This document shows, piece after piece, positions 47,601-59,430 of a stretch of DNA of 64,000 nucleotides. Below the pieces are notes generated by a model, which saw only the letters and a list, made by a program, of their open reading frames with translations, was not told where the DNA came from and ran no database searches. Both the position numbers and the translations under genes were made by a program. Position 1 is the first letter of the stretch. Each line of letters opens with the position of its first letter. The stretch is taken from positions 992,001-1,056,000 of the forward strand of contig JAECYW010000006.1 in assembly GCA_023014335.1 (NCBI GenBank), given 5' to 3'. The DNA comes from Galerina marginata (taxonomy: Eukaryota > Basidiomycota > Agaricomycetes > Agaricales > Galerinaceae).

Positions 47601-50600
47601 TGGATAGTGGATGGAATATGTGCATATGTTCCGCAGGTATTCGAGATGCGCTAGCCTAAGAGTAGCGTGCCTCAGCTAACTGGTTTTCATAGACGACCTG
47701 GCTCCGCAATGCGTCCATCAGAGGTCAGTTATTATTTCTGATTTTAAGAGGGAACTTTGACTTAATTTGTGTCTGAAGATAATATCCTTTTCAATTTACC
47801 GTATAATCGGGACAGATATAAAAAAACTCTGGAGGTGAATTAATTCATGTGTATGGCCCAGTTTGGAGTACTGAATCTAACTACAATAGGCTTGTGCTCT
47901 TCTTAGCGATCTCGAGATCTTAGAGGATGGGGATCTGACCGAAATTGGCGAGCGTGGAGTATGTGAATATTTTTCCTTTACCAAATTTAATGCTTAGTTT
48001 TGGCAGGTTAATTTGTCAGGAGGCCAAAAAGCAAGAGGTGAGGCGAATATCGGACAGGTTGTGTGAAGCTGTAGTTTCTTATTCGCTTCTGACAGTATCT
48101 CTTGCACGAGCTGTATATTCTCGCGCGTCAACGTTATTATTGGATGACGTCCTGTCCGCTGGTGCGTCTACCATTATTATATCATTCCATGGTCATGTCC
48201 TTATCGCTTTTACAGTCGACGCTCAAACCGCAAATCACATCTATCACGAGTGCTTGAAAGGAGAGCTCATGCGTGGCCGGAGCATTATCCTCGTTTCGCA
48301 CCATGTTCACCTCTGCGCGTCAGGAGCTGACTACGTGGTAGCTCTCGAAAATGGAAAAGTTAATTTCGCAGGCTCTCCTGATCTATTCCTCGCTTCGGAG
48401 TTTGGAAACACGCTCATTTCGTCCTCACCAAGCTTCACGACAGCACCCGAGGCCAACAGCCAGCGGATGCTTGCTGACGCTGTTGAACAAATCCTAAACG
48501 AGGAAAAAGACTCAGGGTCTCAATTGAGCGACCACACTGTTGCTACTACTCCAACCGAAGAAGACGATATTCCAAAGAAGGCTCCAAGGAGACTCATCGA
48601 GGAGGAAAAACGTGCTGTGGGCTCCATCGGCCGACAAGTATGGTTCTCGTATTTGAAGGCTTGCGGGACGAATTGGTACTGGACCATTCTTTTCTTCTTT
48701 ATGGTTACGGCAGCTGTCTTCCCTGTATTGGAGAATGCTTGGTTGAAGTGCGTCCTTCCTACTTTTTTTTTTTTTTTTTTGACTCGGAGCGTTTACCTTT
48801 GGATAGGCATTGGGCGGGCAGAGAGGTGTCTGCCACCGTTTTCCTCTTCCATCAAGACCGAACGGCTCTGTTCTATATCTCAGTGTACGCAGGCCTTTCA
48901 CTCCTTGGGTTGCCCATGGGTGCAATGAGATGGTTTGTGCTTTACACCGGATCTTTGCAAGCGTCGAATTCTCTATACTCGAACTTACTCGAAGTTGTCC
49001 TCTTCGCAAAGATGAGGTTCCATGACACCATCTCACGCGGCCGTCTCTTGAACAGATTCGGGAGGGACTTTGAAGGTGTGTCTGTCTCAACATTCGGTTT
49101 TCCTCCATAACTGATTTCGGCGTTTCAGTTACTGATAGCCAGCTACCCTTTGACCTCGGTCATGCGCTGGCGCTCTCGCTTTCGGCCTTGACCTCGTTTG
49201 TTACAATCGGAATTGTAGCAGGCTATCCATTCCTGTTCGTATTGATTGTACTGGGAATTCTATACACAAACAGTGCGTCCACTCATCAATATCCATCTAT
49301 ATGCCGCTAACCCTGAATGTCTTTGATTAGCTGCCAAGGTATGATATATTCCAACGCATCACAGCAGGAAGTTGCTGATCCTATTTCGTGACCTATAGAT
49401 TTATGGGCAAACCTGTCGCGAGTTGAGAAGATTGGGTGAGTGCTTAGGAAGTTATGGCCAAATCTTTTCTTATTTTCAACCTTCAGAATCTATTACGCGA
49501 TCGCCGCTGTATTCGCTGTATGGAGAGACCATATCCGGTGCCGCTGTTATGAGATCTTTTGGAGCCTGTTCAGTTTCCATGCGGGACATGCTTCGCTGTC
49601 TGGACATAGTAAGGCACCTTTCTCAGTTGCTACATTTTGACCCTTCTAACTTTCTACAGCAAACGAACCCGTACTACTGGATATGGAACGGCAAGTAACA
49701 AACCATACACCGCAAGCTTCAGATGCTAAAGGTTACCCCCAGTCAATCGCTGGTTAAATACGCGCTTCAGTCTTCTTTCAAGCTCGATCGTTGGTATCTC
49801 CGCTGCAATATGTCTCATTACACCATCCATTGGCGCCCCACTGGCAGGATTTATTTTGGCCTTCGCCTCTACGATTAATGAAGACATTTTATATGCTGTA
49901 AGTGCATCAGGTTTTGCTCCTGCAACGTTGCGTAACTCCTTTCCCATAATTATAGGTTCGCTACTTTGTTCAGCTTGAGCAATCCATGGCAAGTTATTTC
50001 ACGGTTTCTTTGTTTGTTATCATACTTATATCGCAAATTGGTCTTCCTCATAGATTGCGATGGAACGAATCCAAGAATTCTCTGTTCTCGAACCCGAAGC
50101 TCCTGAATTTACTGATGTTATCCCTTCTGAAAATTGGCCGACTGAGGGAGCTGTCTCGTTCGAAAACCTTTCAGTTCGTTATGCTGTCAGTGTTCTTTAT
50201 TGGTTTTTTGGTCTCCTTTTTCCTGACGAAGCTACGCAGCCTCAACTCAAAGACGTTCTTCATGATTTGACCTTCAGCATCAAACCAAAGGAGAAGGTTC
50301 GCATAACATCTGTTTCCGTGTTCTGGGCTTATCCTGCCACTTCCATAGATCGGTATTCTCGGCCGCACTGGATCTGGGAAGAGCACACTTGCTATGTCAC
50401 TTTTCCGATTCGTTGAGGCGTCAAGTGGTCAAATATCCATTGATGGTGTCGACATTGCGAAGATAGGGCTGACAAGTCTCCGAAAGGCACTTAATATTAT
50501 CCCTCGTGAGTCCTCTCTCTCGGGGATGCCGTCGCGTCGAAAACTCGCCATTTTATTTACATGATGACTTTTCTTCTAGAGGATCCAACCATCCTGAGTG

Positions 50601-51521
50601 GTACTATCCGCTCGACACTAGACGTCTTTGAAGAACATTCAGATGCGGAGATTGTCAGTATCCTTGTTCAACGCCTTTCGTCTTTGTTCATTTAATTTTT
50701 CTAGTATGACGCTCTCCGTCGAGTGCATCTCATCCATTCGAACGACGACTCTTCGACCAAGAGCTTGGCATGCAACAAGTTTGCGAACCTTGACGCGGTA
50801 GTTTCTGAGGCTGGCGATAATTTCTCTGCAGGGTACTTTTCAATTCACTTATCCTAACATTCAACTGTATTGACTGGGCTATCGATCCAGAGAGAAGCAG
50901 CTTCTATGCATGGCTCGCTCCTTGCTGAAAGGTGCCAAGATACTGGTGATGGACGAAGTGAGTGCACATTAAACAGCATCTTCAATTGGCTCTGATGAAA
51001 TTTTCGCCAAAGGCTACTGCTAGGTAAGATATGATTTCGCCTACAACTTTGGCGCGATCCTTAGCTGGCTTTTTTTCAGTGTGGATTACGCTACAGATGA
51101 ACACATTGGAGGGGTCATACGACAGTGAGTTGACTGTCAACACAACCACCTTAAGTCGATTACTTATATGTCAATGGTAGAGAATTCGCGGAAAGTACGG
51201 TGATAACGATCGCACATCGACTTCGGACTGTGATAGATTACGACCGGGTATGTCCAATTTAACTTCTACTTTATTGCTCTCTTATTGATTACTTTCCGCC
51301 ATCTTCCAGGTAATGGTCCTAGAGGACGGCGTAGTTGTGGAATTCGAAAAGTATGTTCCTCTTCTTATATCGTTCCTCAGATGCTAACTCATCGAACCAA
51401 ACTCGTTTCCAGACCTGCCAGCCTCTTAAACGACCCCAAGTCGCAATTCTATGCACTATGCAAGGCCACCGGTCCTGAAGAGTTTGATGTTTTGCGGCAA
51501 CTTTCCGGCGCAAGTTCATGA
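44638..51521 (+). CDS. ABC transporter, ABCC (MRP/YBT1-like) full transporter
   Basis: The start is ATG 44638 ([16 protein letters not shown]) and the stop is 51519-51521. About twenty short introns split it. The N-terminus has extra membrane segments and an acidic loop, then TMD1 ([57 protein letters not shown]). NBD1 shows Walker [12 protein letters not shown], the [10 protein letters not shown] signature and Walker [17 protein letters not shown], with Asp in place of the catalytic Glu, as usual for ABCC NBD1. A charged linker and TMD2 ([21 protein letters not shown]) follow. NBD2 has Walker [18 protein letters not shown], signature [16 protein letters not shown], Walker B KILVMDEATAS and switch His in IAHRLRTV. 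One exon is only 11 nt (51013-51023). Likely role: ATP-driven export of conjugates or drugs at the plasma or vacuolar membrane. The substrate is unknown. All key motifs are present, so it looks functional. Confidence 0.93.
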
Positions 51522-52036
51522 AAATGCTACGAGCCCGAAGCGAAGAGCTACATATTCACATATTTTATTGGTTTATCGTTAATTATTCTATATAGATATT
51601 AAAAGTTGACTCTAAGAGTCCTTCAGCATTTAGTAGGCATGGCTGTGCAGTAGATTTCGCTGTCAGGCAATTTTTCTAGGAAGCTCTACTGTTACAGAGT
51701 TCGGACTTTGCATTCATTCATATTTACTTTCTTTACTCCAATCATACGCTAGAATACGCACTTTCATTCGCACAAAAATAAAGCAAACTTCACAATTGGG
51801 TGGCCCACTCGTTGACTTCAAAGTCGTAAGAGCCAAGGCTCGGCATTATCCTGATTTTTCTGCTTCATCCCTTGATGGAGCTGTCGCGAGCGGCGGTGAC
51901 GGGCTCGATACATAAACCACCTTTCGCCATGAGAGGCTGTGAGCTGGTCTCATCACAACGTTCTGCTCTGCAAGAAAACTGGAATACGCGCTGTGCGCCG
52001 AAGCCTTCAGAACGACCCGAGCTGCCGAACTAACTC
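51522..52036. other. Intergenic, ABC transporter 3' region and upstream of a secreted-protein gene
   Basis: About 0.5 kb, AT-rich, with AATAAAGC near 51777. No gene is seen. Confidence 0.4.
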
Positions 52037-52649
52037 ATGTACCCAACGCCCTGGACTCTGCTATCAATCCTCATAAGCTTGTTATCCCTCAACGCGTTGG
52101 GTATTGAAGCTCTGCCTGTGCCAGCATCATTGCCTAGCGTCCATGATGTCCAAACTATCTCGGTGGGGACTCTCACAAATCTAGTGGTTATTTTTACACT
52201 GATGTGTAGCCTTTTCCCTCCTGTGCACAGGCAAGGTCACCCTACGAAATCGATGACATTAGCTGGTATCCTTCAAAATTTAAGCACCCACAAACTGAAG
52301 CCAGGACAACATCGGCCACCAATGGACTCATGCTCGCCAGAATGGTGGGTATAGAACCCGCTTTCGTCGCGCGGGACGAACAGAGTCCTTCTGTGAGTAG
52401 TTTCTTTGGTCCACAATTTGCGTTGTATCATGATTCTAAAATGTTACTTTGCCTCTAGCCTAGCCAACAGACGCACCACCATCATTACACGATTGCATCT
52501 CTGAACTCCTACTTTGGAAAATATAAAGCATGGAGGAAAAAAGTACCAGCAGTTTCAGAGAGGTTTGTTTTTCTCATCTGGTTGATGGTGGCCACTACTG
52601 ACATTCAAGTCATCCAGAGGTTTGGCGCTCGAAGATCGAGAGAATATAG
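52037..52649 (+). CDS. Small secreted protein candidate, unknown function
   Basis: Four exons (52037-52162, 52231-52392, 52459-52562, 52610-52649) total 432 nt, an exact multiple of three, and give 143 residues ending at TAG 52647-52649. All junctions are GT-AG. Residues 1 to about 25 form a clear signal peptide: a short start, a hydrophobic core (LLSILISLLSLNALG) and a likely cleavage after IEA before LPVPAS. The mature part contains RSPYEIDDISWYPSKF and a His-rich stretch (QTHHHHYTIASLNSYFG) and has few or no cysteines. I recognise no family. It could be an effector-like or wall-associated protein, but nothing in the sequence decides this. The splice model rests on phase agreement. Confidence 0.6.
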
Positions 52650-52829
52650 TTTGAACTTTGAAGCACTAGTCGTCTTTCGCTCTGAAATATAGGACAGTAC
52701 AATAAATATATCTAATATATACGGTCGTCATTTGCAAGAGTTGAAGCATCTAGGCATGTCTGTCCAAATATTGCGCCCAAGCCAATTTAGCTATTCAATG
52801 GGAGAAGTTAATCCTGCAGCATGCCCGCC

Positions 52830-54849
52830 TCAAAGCCCATAGATCTCCGTTTTCTGAGACGTGGTCACCTCCCACTCAAGCAGCAAATTGACTTTCCCCT
52901 GAGCAGGCACCGCACAAACCCAATCGAACCTGCCGTTCTTCCCCAGTGCTGAGGTGTCACACCCAGGCTGGTCGGCGCCATTCCACTGCGCGACCACACC
53001 TTGGGAAACCCGCACGGGTTCAGGCGGTGTCAGACTCGCCAGCTTGCTCGTGAGGTCAACAACTCCGGACAGCCCAGCGGCAGGTCCAGGAATCGTCAAC
53101 GCAGGGTGGATGAGGGCAACTATGAGGTTCGCGTCCTGCGAGACGGGGATCTGGTCTGTGATTTTGAGCCCGTCGATGGGCACGGACTTGGTGTTGTGAA
53201 TCGTGATTCGTTGGGAGAAGGCGTGCCTTAGAGACTTGGTGTAGAACCCGATTTCGGACGTTAATTTCGTTTGAGGGTGATAAGTGACGCGGATGGATGG
53301 ATCAACACTAGCGGTTAAAGCATAGGCATTAGTTTAAGAAAAAATCTGGGGATAAATTTAAGGAAACGTACCCAAGTGGACACCTGAACACCTCTTTTGG
53401 ACCCACATGTGGGATGTTCGAGCGAGCGATGAAGCTTTGGTCCACATAAACGTTGCTTGACCCTGGAAGGAACATGAACTCTGAGGAATTCGTGATATTT
53501 GCCTACAGAAGGGAAATGAGTGTGTCGGTGAGTTTCATGATTATATCGCACTGGCAGACAAAACTTACCTCTAGGTGTACGCGAGCGTTGCCTTTTGGAA
53601 TGCACACCCACACCAATGTCGAAGGCAACTCGAGGTTCGCGATAGTGACACCATGCTCTTCGTTGTCGCTCGGTATCGTCGTCAAACCTGGCACCCTGAA
53701 GGTTGCATTGATGTTCCCTTTCGAAGTAACAAATGCGGTATTGGCCTCAAACTCAATGAAGTCTTCTTCCTCTTCCATGTCGTCCTCGTCGTCTTCAGAC
53801 ACTTCTGCTTCGATGTCCAAGAATCTTTGTTTTCTTTTTCCTGCAGTTCGTTGGCGAGTCCCCCACGAGACGGGTTCACTGACGTGCTTGATGTGCCAGG
53901 GTGAGAGAACGGGAAGCTCTAGACCAAAGGTTGGTTGAGCTGTCTCGAGGGTTATTGGTACATTCTCCCAATTCTTTCAAAATTGATGTTGAAACCAGAA
54001 CATAAGGTATAGAATTAGAATAAGGCTCACCTCTCCGGTTTTTTGGGTGATACCAGCTTTGTAGACGACTTTGACCAGTTCGTCTGGATTTTGCATGTCG
54101 ACTCGGATATCGTAACTAGCTTCCCACTTTGCCCGAGAAACAGCTGAAGAAACAGTCAGCTACAGAAAATATTGCAGCGTGAATGATAAAATACCGTAGA
54201 TCAAATTAACTTGCAGCTCAGCAGCGTCAACCGCAAACAGGCCGATGACAACTTGGGTTCGTAATCTTGCGTCAGCAACTTCCTCCTCAAGCCTTTGGCG
54301 CTCTTCCTGAATTTGCGTGTCAATGACTTCAATGCTCTTTTCCACCTCTAGAATCTTGTTATCCCACTTCTCCTCGGTGGTGTCGTAAATGTCCATGGCT
54401 TCGCCTAGTTTCGAGATATCGAGGTGTTCGATCGAAAGCTTGTCGATGTAACTGTCGACAGCTGCGAGAGACTTCTTGCACCGCTGCAGAGCACGGTTTG
54501 CTTGCGCCTTCTTTCCTTTCAGTTCTTCCAGGGAAGACGAGCTTTTATCGGCGCGTTGTTTCTCCACTTTGAAGACTGTGACACCATGAATCATAGCTGG
54601 CCCTCGCCCATCAACCCTGGCAGCAATAATGAGCACTCGGAAGCATGAAAGTTAGGAATGTAAGTACCTGAGAGAGTCGCGGTCAACGACATTCGGTAGG
54701 CCAGAGATTATCAATTTGGTGTGGCCACCAGCAACATCGACGTTGTAAGACCTCGTTACTTGGGCTCGGTTGGGGTAGAGATTTATGTTCGTAATCCTAC
54801 TGTCATGCGCGGAGTCGAGCAACAGTGTCTGAACGGCGTCGGTATCCAT
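52830..54849 (-). CDS. DUF4140/DUF4139 (mucoidy inhibitor A-like) protein
   Basis: The frame starts MDTDAVQTLLLDSAHDSRI, then NLYPNRAQVTRSYNVDV, the beta-rich N-terminal DUF4140 region with ISGLPNVVDRDSLR joined over an intron to VDGRGPAMIHGVTVF. A coiled-coil of about 100 residues follows (KGKKAQANRALQRCKKSLA through EEVADARLRTQVV). The DUF4139 part is next: AVSRAKWEASYDIRV, VYKAGITQKTGE, NWENVPITLETAQPTFGLELP, an acidic insert, TFRVPGLTTIPSD, EFMFLPGSSNVYVD, SQRITIHNTKSVPIDGL and the final LLLEWEVTTS. The stop is at 52830. Members occur from bacteria to fungi; the biochemical function is not established. The gene seems intact. Its 5' end faces the uncharacterised gene at 55.5-56.2 kb. Confidence 0.87.
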
Positions 54850-55473
54850 TTCGTAGGAATAGCCAGGTAGGTGAAGGTGGTAAGAGGGAAAGAGAGGAAA
54901 GATGTGGGAATTATTCCTGTTGAACTCAGTGCCCTTTTATAGTCTGGCGATTTCGCTGTCCCATTGGGCCTTGAGTGAGTCGTCCTTGAACGGTACCGAG
55001 GTATGTTTGAGACATCGACCAGATGGTGGGAGGAAGAAAGCTGCGGAGTTCAAGACAGTTAATACTCCGATAGATTCTGTCACCATGTCACGAACTCCGA
55101 TTCAAATTGCTGTGGGCACGAACAACCGAGGTGCAGGTTTCTTCAAATAAACTATCGCTGCTGAAATATGATATTTGACTTCAATCGAAGCTCCTACTGT
55201 TTGGGCAGTATCCTTTCTTTTTTTCCTATATTGTTTGACCTCGATAACTATTCTCCTCATACCGATTTCGGGGAAACCATTACCCAAAAGCTGGCGCTGG
55301 AATACCTCGTTCCCCACGGTGTTGCAGGCCACTGGGTGCCAACCGTCCTGCAGGTAAAGCGGCAGATACTTGACCGACAAGTCACCTCAAATAATTTATA
55401 AAGGTAAGCATTTCTTCAAGCTACGACATCGACCAGAGGTCATCGTGATGGAAATTAACATGTTTTTACATTA
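54850..55473. other. Intergenic with an unassigned open frame
   Basis: The region holds the DUF4139 promoter, with TTTTATAG near 54934. A 92-codon frame at 55102-55380 on the minus strand and a 77-codon frame at 55168-55401 on the plus strand overlap each other; neither shows a motif or a good start. I do not call a gene. Confidence 0.3.
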
Positions 55474-56220
55474 TTAACTTTTACAATAACCAGACAGGCC
55501 AAACTATTAGGGGACTAAGCTAATTTTGCGTTATAAGGTGATCTTCATATGTCAACCACGGCCTTGTCATAAAAAATATCAGGTTGAGTTCGACGAGAAA
55601 AAAGTAAAAACATCAACTTACCGCATTTTTATCAAGGAGTTCAAGGACAGGGATCGCCGACGCCCCTAACTGTGCAATATTCAACCTCCCAGTCGCAATC
55701 CTATTCAGAGACTCATTCCCGAACTGGGTGACAATATTCTCAAAGTCACCGAGTGGTACCGTCAATTGAATAATTTTCAGACGCTGCAAGACCGCAACCG
55801 CCTCCAATGCCCAACTGACGCAAGAAAAGTTTGCATCGCCTTGCCAGATTCTGACTTGCGTTTCGAGGACGTGCTTCAAGTAAGAAATAAATTGCTGACG
55901 GCGAGCTGGGTCGATTTTTCGAAGGACGACACGAGCGCAGAGAGAGGCACTGTTGTACTGATTGACTTTGTCTTGCTCGAATTTCCAGTGGGCCCTATGA
56001 GTCGCGGTGCTATTGGGGTTGACGACGTGCCACCGAGTTTCTTTCTTTTCTGGAGACTTGCCGCTTCCTTCATCCTTTGCGGCGAGGACAAAGGCCCAGT
56101 GAAATCCTGAAGGAATATTAATGTCGCTTTTTAAAGATTAAGTAGCCTCGATCCTTTACCTGGGAGGTTATAACGGTGGTTGAGAGTGAGATAGAGTCGA
56201 TCCTTGTCGCCGCCGAACAT
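55474..56220 (-). CDS. Uncharacterised fungal protein (FHWAFVLAAK family)
   Basis: Exons 56220-56160, 56106-55622 and 55503-55474 sum to 576 nt and encode 191 residues. The start reads MFGGDKDRLYLTLNHRYNLPG, followed by FHWAFVLAAKDEG, ETRWHVVNPN, HWKFEQDKV, LCARVVLRKI and QGDANFSCVSWALEAVAVL. This order (a D-R-L-Y start, H-W-A-x-V near residue 25, W-x-F-E, a C-A-R-V segment and a Q-x-D-x-x-F-x-C-V-x-W block) is that of a widespread fungal family of unknown function. I believe it is the one listed as DUF6914, but this is from memory and unverified. The conserved His and Cys spaced this way suggest an NlpC/P60-like or related fold, which is speculation. Confidence 0.65.
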
Positions 56221-56743
56221 GGTAACCAGTGGATGAAAATTTTGGACTGGGCGTCTGAGTTTTAAGAGGTGGGGAATGCATATTCTGACAAGTGAAAGTC
56301 ATAATTTATACCTCAAGGTTGCCTGCCGCCTTGACAGGCGATATGGGTTTGGGGCACCCTCGCCTTTGTGTCCCGTATAATGAAAACGACGTAATGAAGC
56401 AACGGGCCATCATCCAGGCAGTGAATTTCGGGCGGCCACCTGCATTTGGAGTCTATGGATAATTTCCATGGCCCATTTAGACAGTGCTCGCGAATGTTCT
56501 TGTGCCACACAACCGCAAGACAATTCCCTAATTTGGTAAATGTGTACATAAACGCGGCAACAATATTACCGCTTTGATGGGCCATGTTTTTCGTTTTAGC
56601 TATTGTACTCGATCCGGAACAAATACGGGGTAATACTAATGAAACAATCTGTACATAGATTTGATATCAAAGAAATCGTTGTGCGAATACTAATATCCTG
56701 TTTGCTTGGCTGACGCGGTCTTGGGTCTCTGCTCTGCAAAATG
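56221..56743. other. Intergenic, no supported gene
   Basis: About 0.5 kb separates two minus-strand genes. A 90-codon frame on the minus strand (56313-56585) has no recognisable motif. It must contain the promoter of the uncharacterised gene and the 3' end of the UCH gene. Confidence 0.4.
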
Positions 56744-57527
56744 TCAGTCCACAGTCGGGGCCAACGCAATGCACGAGAATCGCAAATCGCCGCCAGCCTG
56801 TCTCTCCAAATCGATCAATCTCCCAAATCCCAATTCCAGGGCCTTCTCGCTAAGTGCATCCTCATCTTCAGCAAGCAGGCCACGGTCTATTGGCCCTTGC
56901 CTACCTCCCTCCAGCTCCCATAAATGACCGTCCTTAGCCTTCACGAACGCCACGAAATGGTGGCCCAATCTATGTCCGTCTTCTAAATTTGGCGCTATAG
57001 TGTCTCCCAATTTACCTGCTTCTTGGTGTGCTGCTTCGAGGTCATCGGAATTGTATAGTACGTCCGCTCGTTCTGCCATCTTTAGCGGAATAGCATCCTT
57101 GAGGAGCTTCTCGAGAATACTTCCCGGCACAATCTTATCCACGACGTGGGGGCTATTGTATATGCAGTGGAGTAATCCGATGGATCCACAGGCATTGTCA
57201 ATGGTTTGCTTGAACCATATGACGGGCTCCTCTGGACCTGACTTGTTGTACGTCTCCTTAGGTTCTTCTGCTTCCCGAGACTCTTTCCATGTTTTGGTCA
57301 TGGGGATAATGACAAGCAACGCGTAGACGGGACGCGGGATGAGAGCAAGAAGTTCGGGGTCATGAAGCGAGTAGACATCGTAAAACGAAACTTCCTTTGA
57401 TAACCCAAGTCGGTTTGCAAGGTGGTTCATTACCTCCGGATTATTTTCTGATAATATTCAGACCCCCTCCAGTTGAAAGAGAAGGTGATTGGTACATACC
57501 AAGGATGGTGAAGCATTTCTGCGTCAT
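56744..57527 (-). CDS. Ubiquitin C-terminal hydrolase, UCH family (peptidase C12)
   Basis: Two exons (57527-57500 and 57447-56744) give 732 nt and 243 residues. The first encodes MTQKCFTIL and joins over a 52-nt intron to ENNPEVMNHLANRLGLS, the standard UCH start. YALLVIIPMT precedes the active-site block. KQTIDNACGSIGLLHC holds the oxyanion Gln (about residue 90) and the nucleophile Cys (about 96). GHHFVAFV supplies the catalytic His (about 173). The third triad position lies in DGHLWELEGGRQGP, where UCH enzymes have ELDG; here it is Glu (about residue 189). The codon is GAG, not a frame artefact. The enzyme would process small ubiquitin adducts in the cytosol or nucleus. The substitution may lower or alter activity. 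Confidence 0.9.
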
Positions 57528-59430
57528 ATTGCAAACCTATTGGAAGCTGACTATTTCTTTCTCTACTTCAAGATAGATCTCGTTGATATCAAGAATCAAG
57601 TGCCGCGATTGTTCCTATCTCAATGCTGCTCCTTGGCTGATCCTGACGATTCTAGGCCTTTTTCAAGTCCTATTATACAACTAAATTCGCAGATAAGGTT
57701 GAGAAGTGACAAAATTTCGATCTGAGATGTCAATGGTATAATCAAAAGGAAGAGTTCAGGGGGGGTTGCGTCCTTAAAGTGAACGCGCGTCCACAGTTAC
57801 ACGGTCATGTGCCCTCGTTAAGGATTAACTTAAACTTTTGCGGATTTACTTTGGATTTGCTCTCCAATTTATTCAATCATATCTTCATGTTCGTTTCACT
57901 GTCTTAGTCTGCTACTACCTTCATGATCTCCAAGCTACATTCCGCAGCATATATCAGAACATTTGCTATCACCACCCTGAAGATGAATGCGTTAGAAAAT
58001 TTGAAGGTAAGTATGCTTCAAGTTTTGAACCTGGCACTAAACTTCACAAGTGCGATTTTCGCGACTCTGAGGCTCAGAGAATACTCCGAGTCGTATCTGA
58101 CTCCAGTGTTAGGACCCGCTGAGTTTTCGAGACTCAGGTGCTTGATGCGCCTTGGTCCATGATAGTCAAAATCTGTCCCAGCCTACTTCTATGTGGCTGA
58201 TTGGATGCTTCAGTCTGTCCCGTTGTTGAACTTTTAGGAGCCGCAATCCTTAATTCTTGTGGTCAATGACGATTAGTCTTAACCCAAGGAAGTTGCAGAC
58301 TTCCCCAAAAGCTCAATTAATTGCGGGCATAGGTTGGAACATACCGAGGCAATTATTGGTTTTTTTTTTTGACTTCGGAGAATACTTTGCCATCCATCTC
58401 GGCATAAGTTCAGCAAACATGATTTTTCTCATTCCGAATTTTTAGACTTCTGAAACTGACGTCAAATTTTCAAAGCTTCACGTCCAGGCGTTCTGCAGGC
58501 TGAGAGACCCAAATGCTCTGTCTTTGTACCGATCTGGGCTGTCCGATGAATCACCAGCATAACCTTTCGTTCTACCCGACTTGGCCTTGTCGTCCACGGC
58601 ATCGCCCTACCCATGTCGGTTACCACCCTCAGCTTGTTCAAATTGTTTTTCGCGTTCTGCTGACTCCTAGCTGGAGTTATCAACTTTCAAGTTGGATTCT
58701 CAACGGTCGCTCAAAGTGCCAGTGATCAAAGCCGCGGATACATTGTAAATCTATTGAGCATGCTGATTTTAATCCTCCGCCTGTATCGCCGTTGGTGTTT
58801 GCATAAAAGCAAGAAAGGTGACCTTCCTCTTATCTTCGTTCAATTTTGCAGCTTGCTCTTAGCCCCTATCCAGAGAAATGACGCAGTGTGCTTGGCTTTG
58901 CTTTTTACAGGAGCTTTTGGAGGCGAGGCCGGAGTTTCCAGGGTAACACACCGCTCGGCACTGCGGGGCTGATGCGCCGGCACGGCCACATCAAACCGCT
59001 CATGTTTTGACTTTGGAGCTGTTCTCTTTTCACCTTCTTTCATCACCTCCGACCACACCTTTTTGAACGAGGTCACAAGCTACGCCTAGGAAACGAGTGA
59101 TCCAGCTCATAAAACAGCCAAGTCCAGTCTTCCACGCCCAACCAAGAAACCTCCTTTCTACACCACTTCCACCTCCCCAAAAGTTCAGGTAAGGCTCTGA
59201 GGAACCGCCACCAGTAATATATCTGATGACTTTGCTTTCCGTACAGATCGCGTAAAATCATTAATCCCGCGGCAAGCTTACCACACCGCCACCCATTCAT
59301 CAAGATTGTTACGGCTGTGTGGATTCGTTGCAGCTAGCAACGTTTCTTCTTCCAACCACGTCTACTCCGAGTCTTTATTCCTCAAAGTAAAACCCGCCTG
59401 CCTCACAAACCCCCGGCGGACGAGACGACA
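57528..59430. other. 1.9-kb region without a supported gene
   Basis: Short frames only (94 codons at 57838-58122, about 70 codons near 58.5-58.97 kb) with no motif. A T11 run lies at about 58360-58370. The final few hundred bases would hold the promoter of the mannosyltransferase gene. A decayed gene is possible. Confidence 0.35.

Noticed and set aside
48763..48780. T18 run in the ABC transporter gene as a frameshifting site or terminator
   Set aside because: It lies inside an intron (GTGCGT to GGATAG) and the flanking exons join in frame without it.
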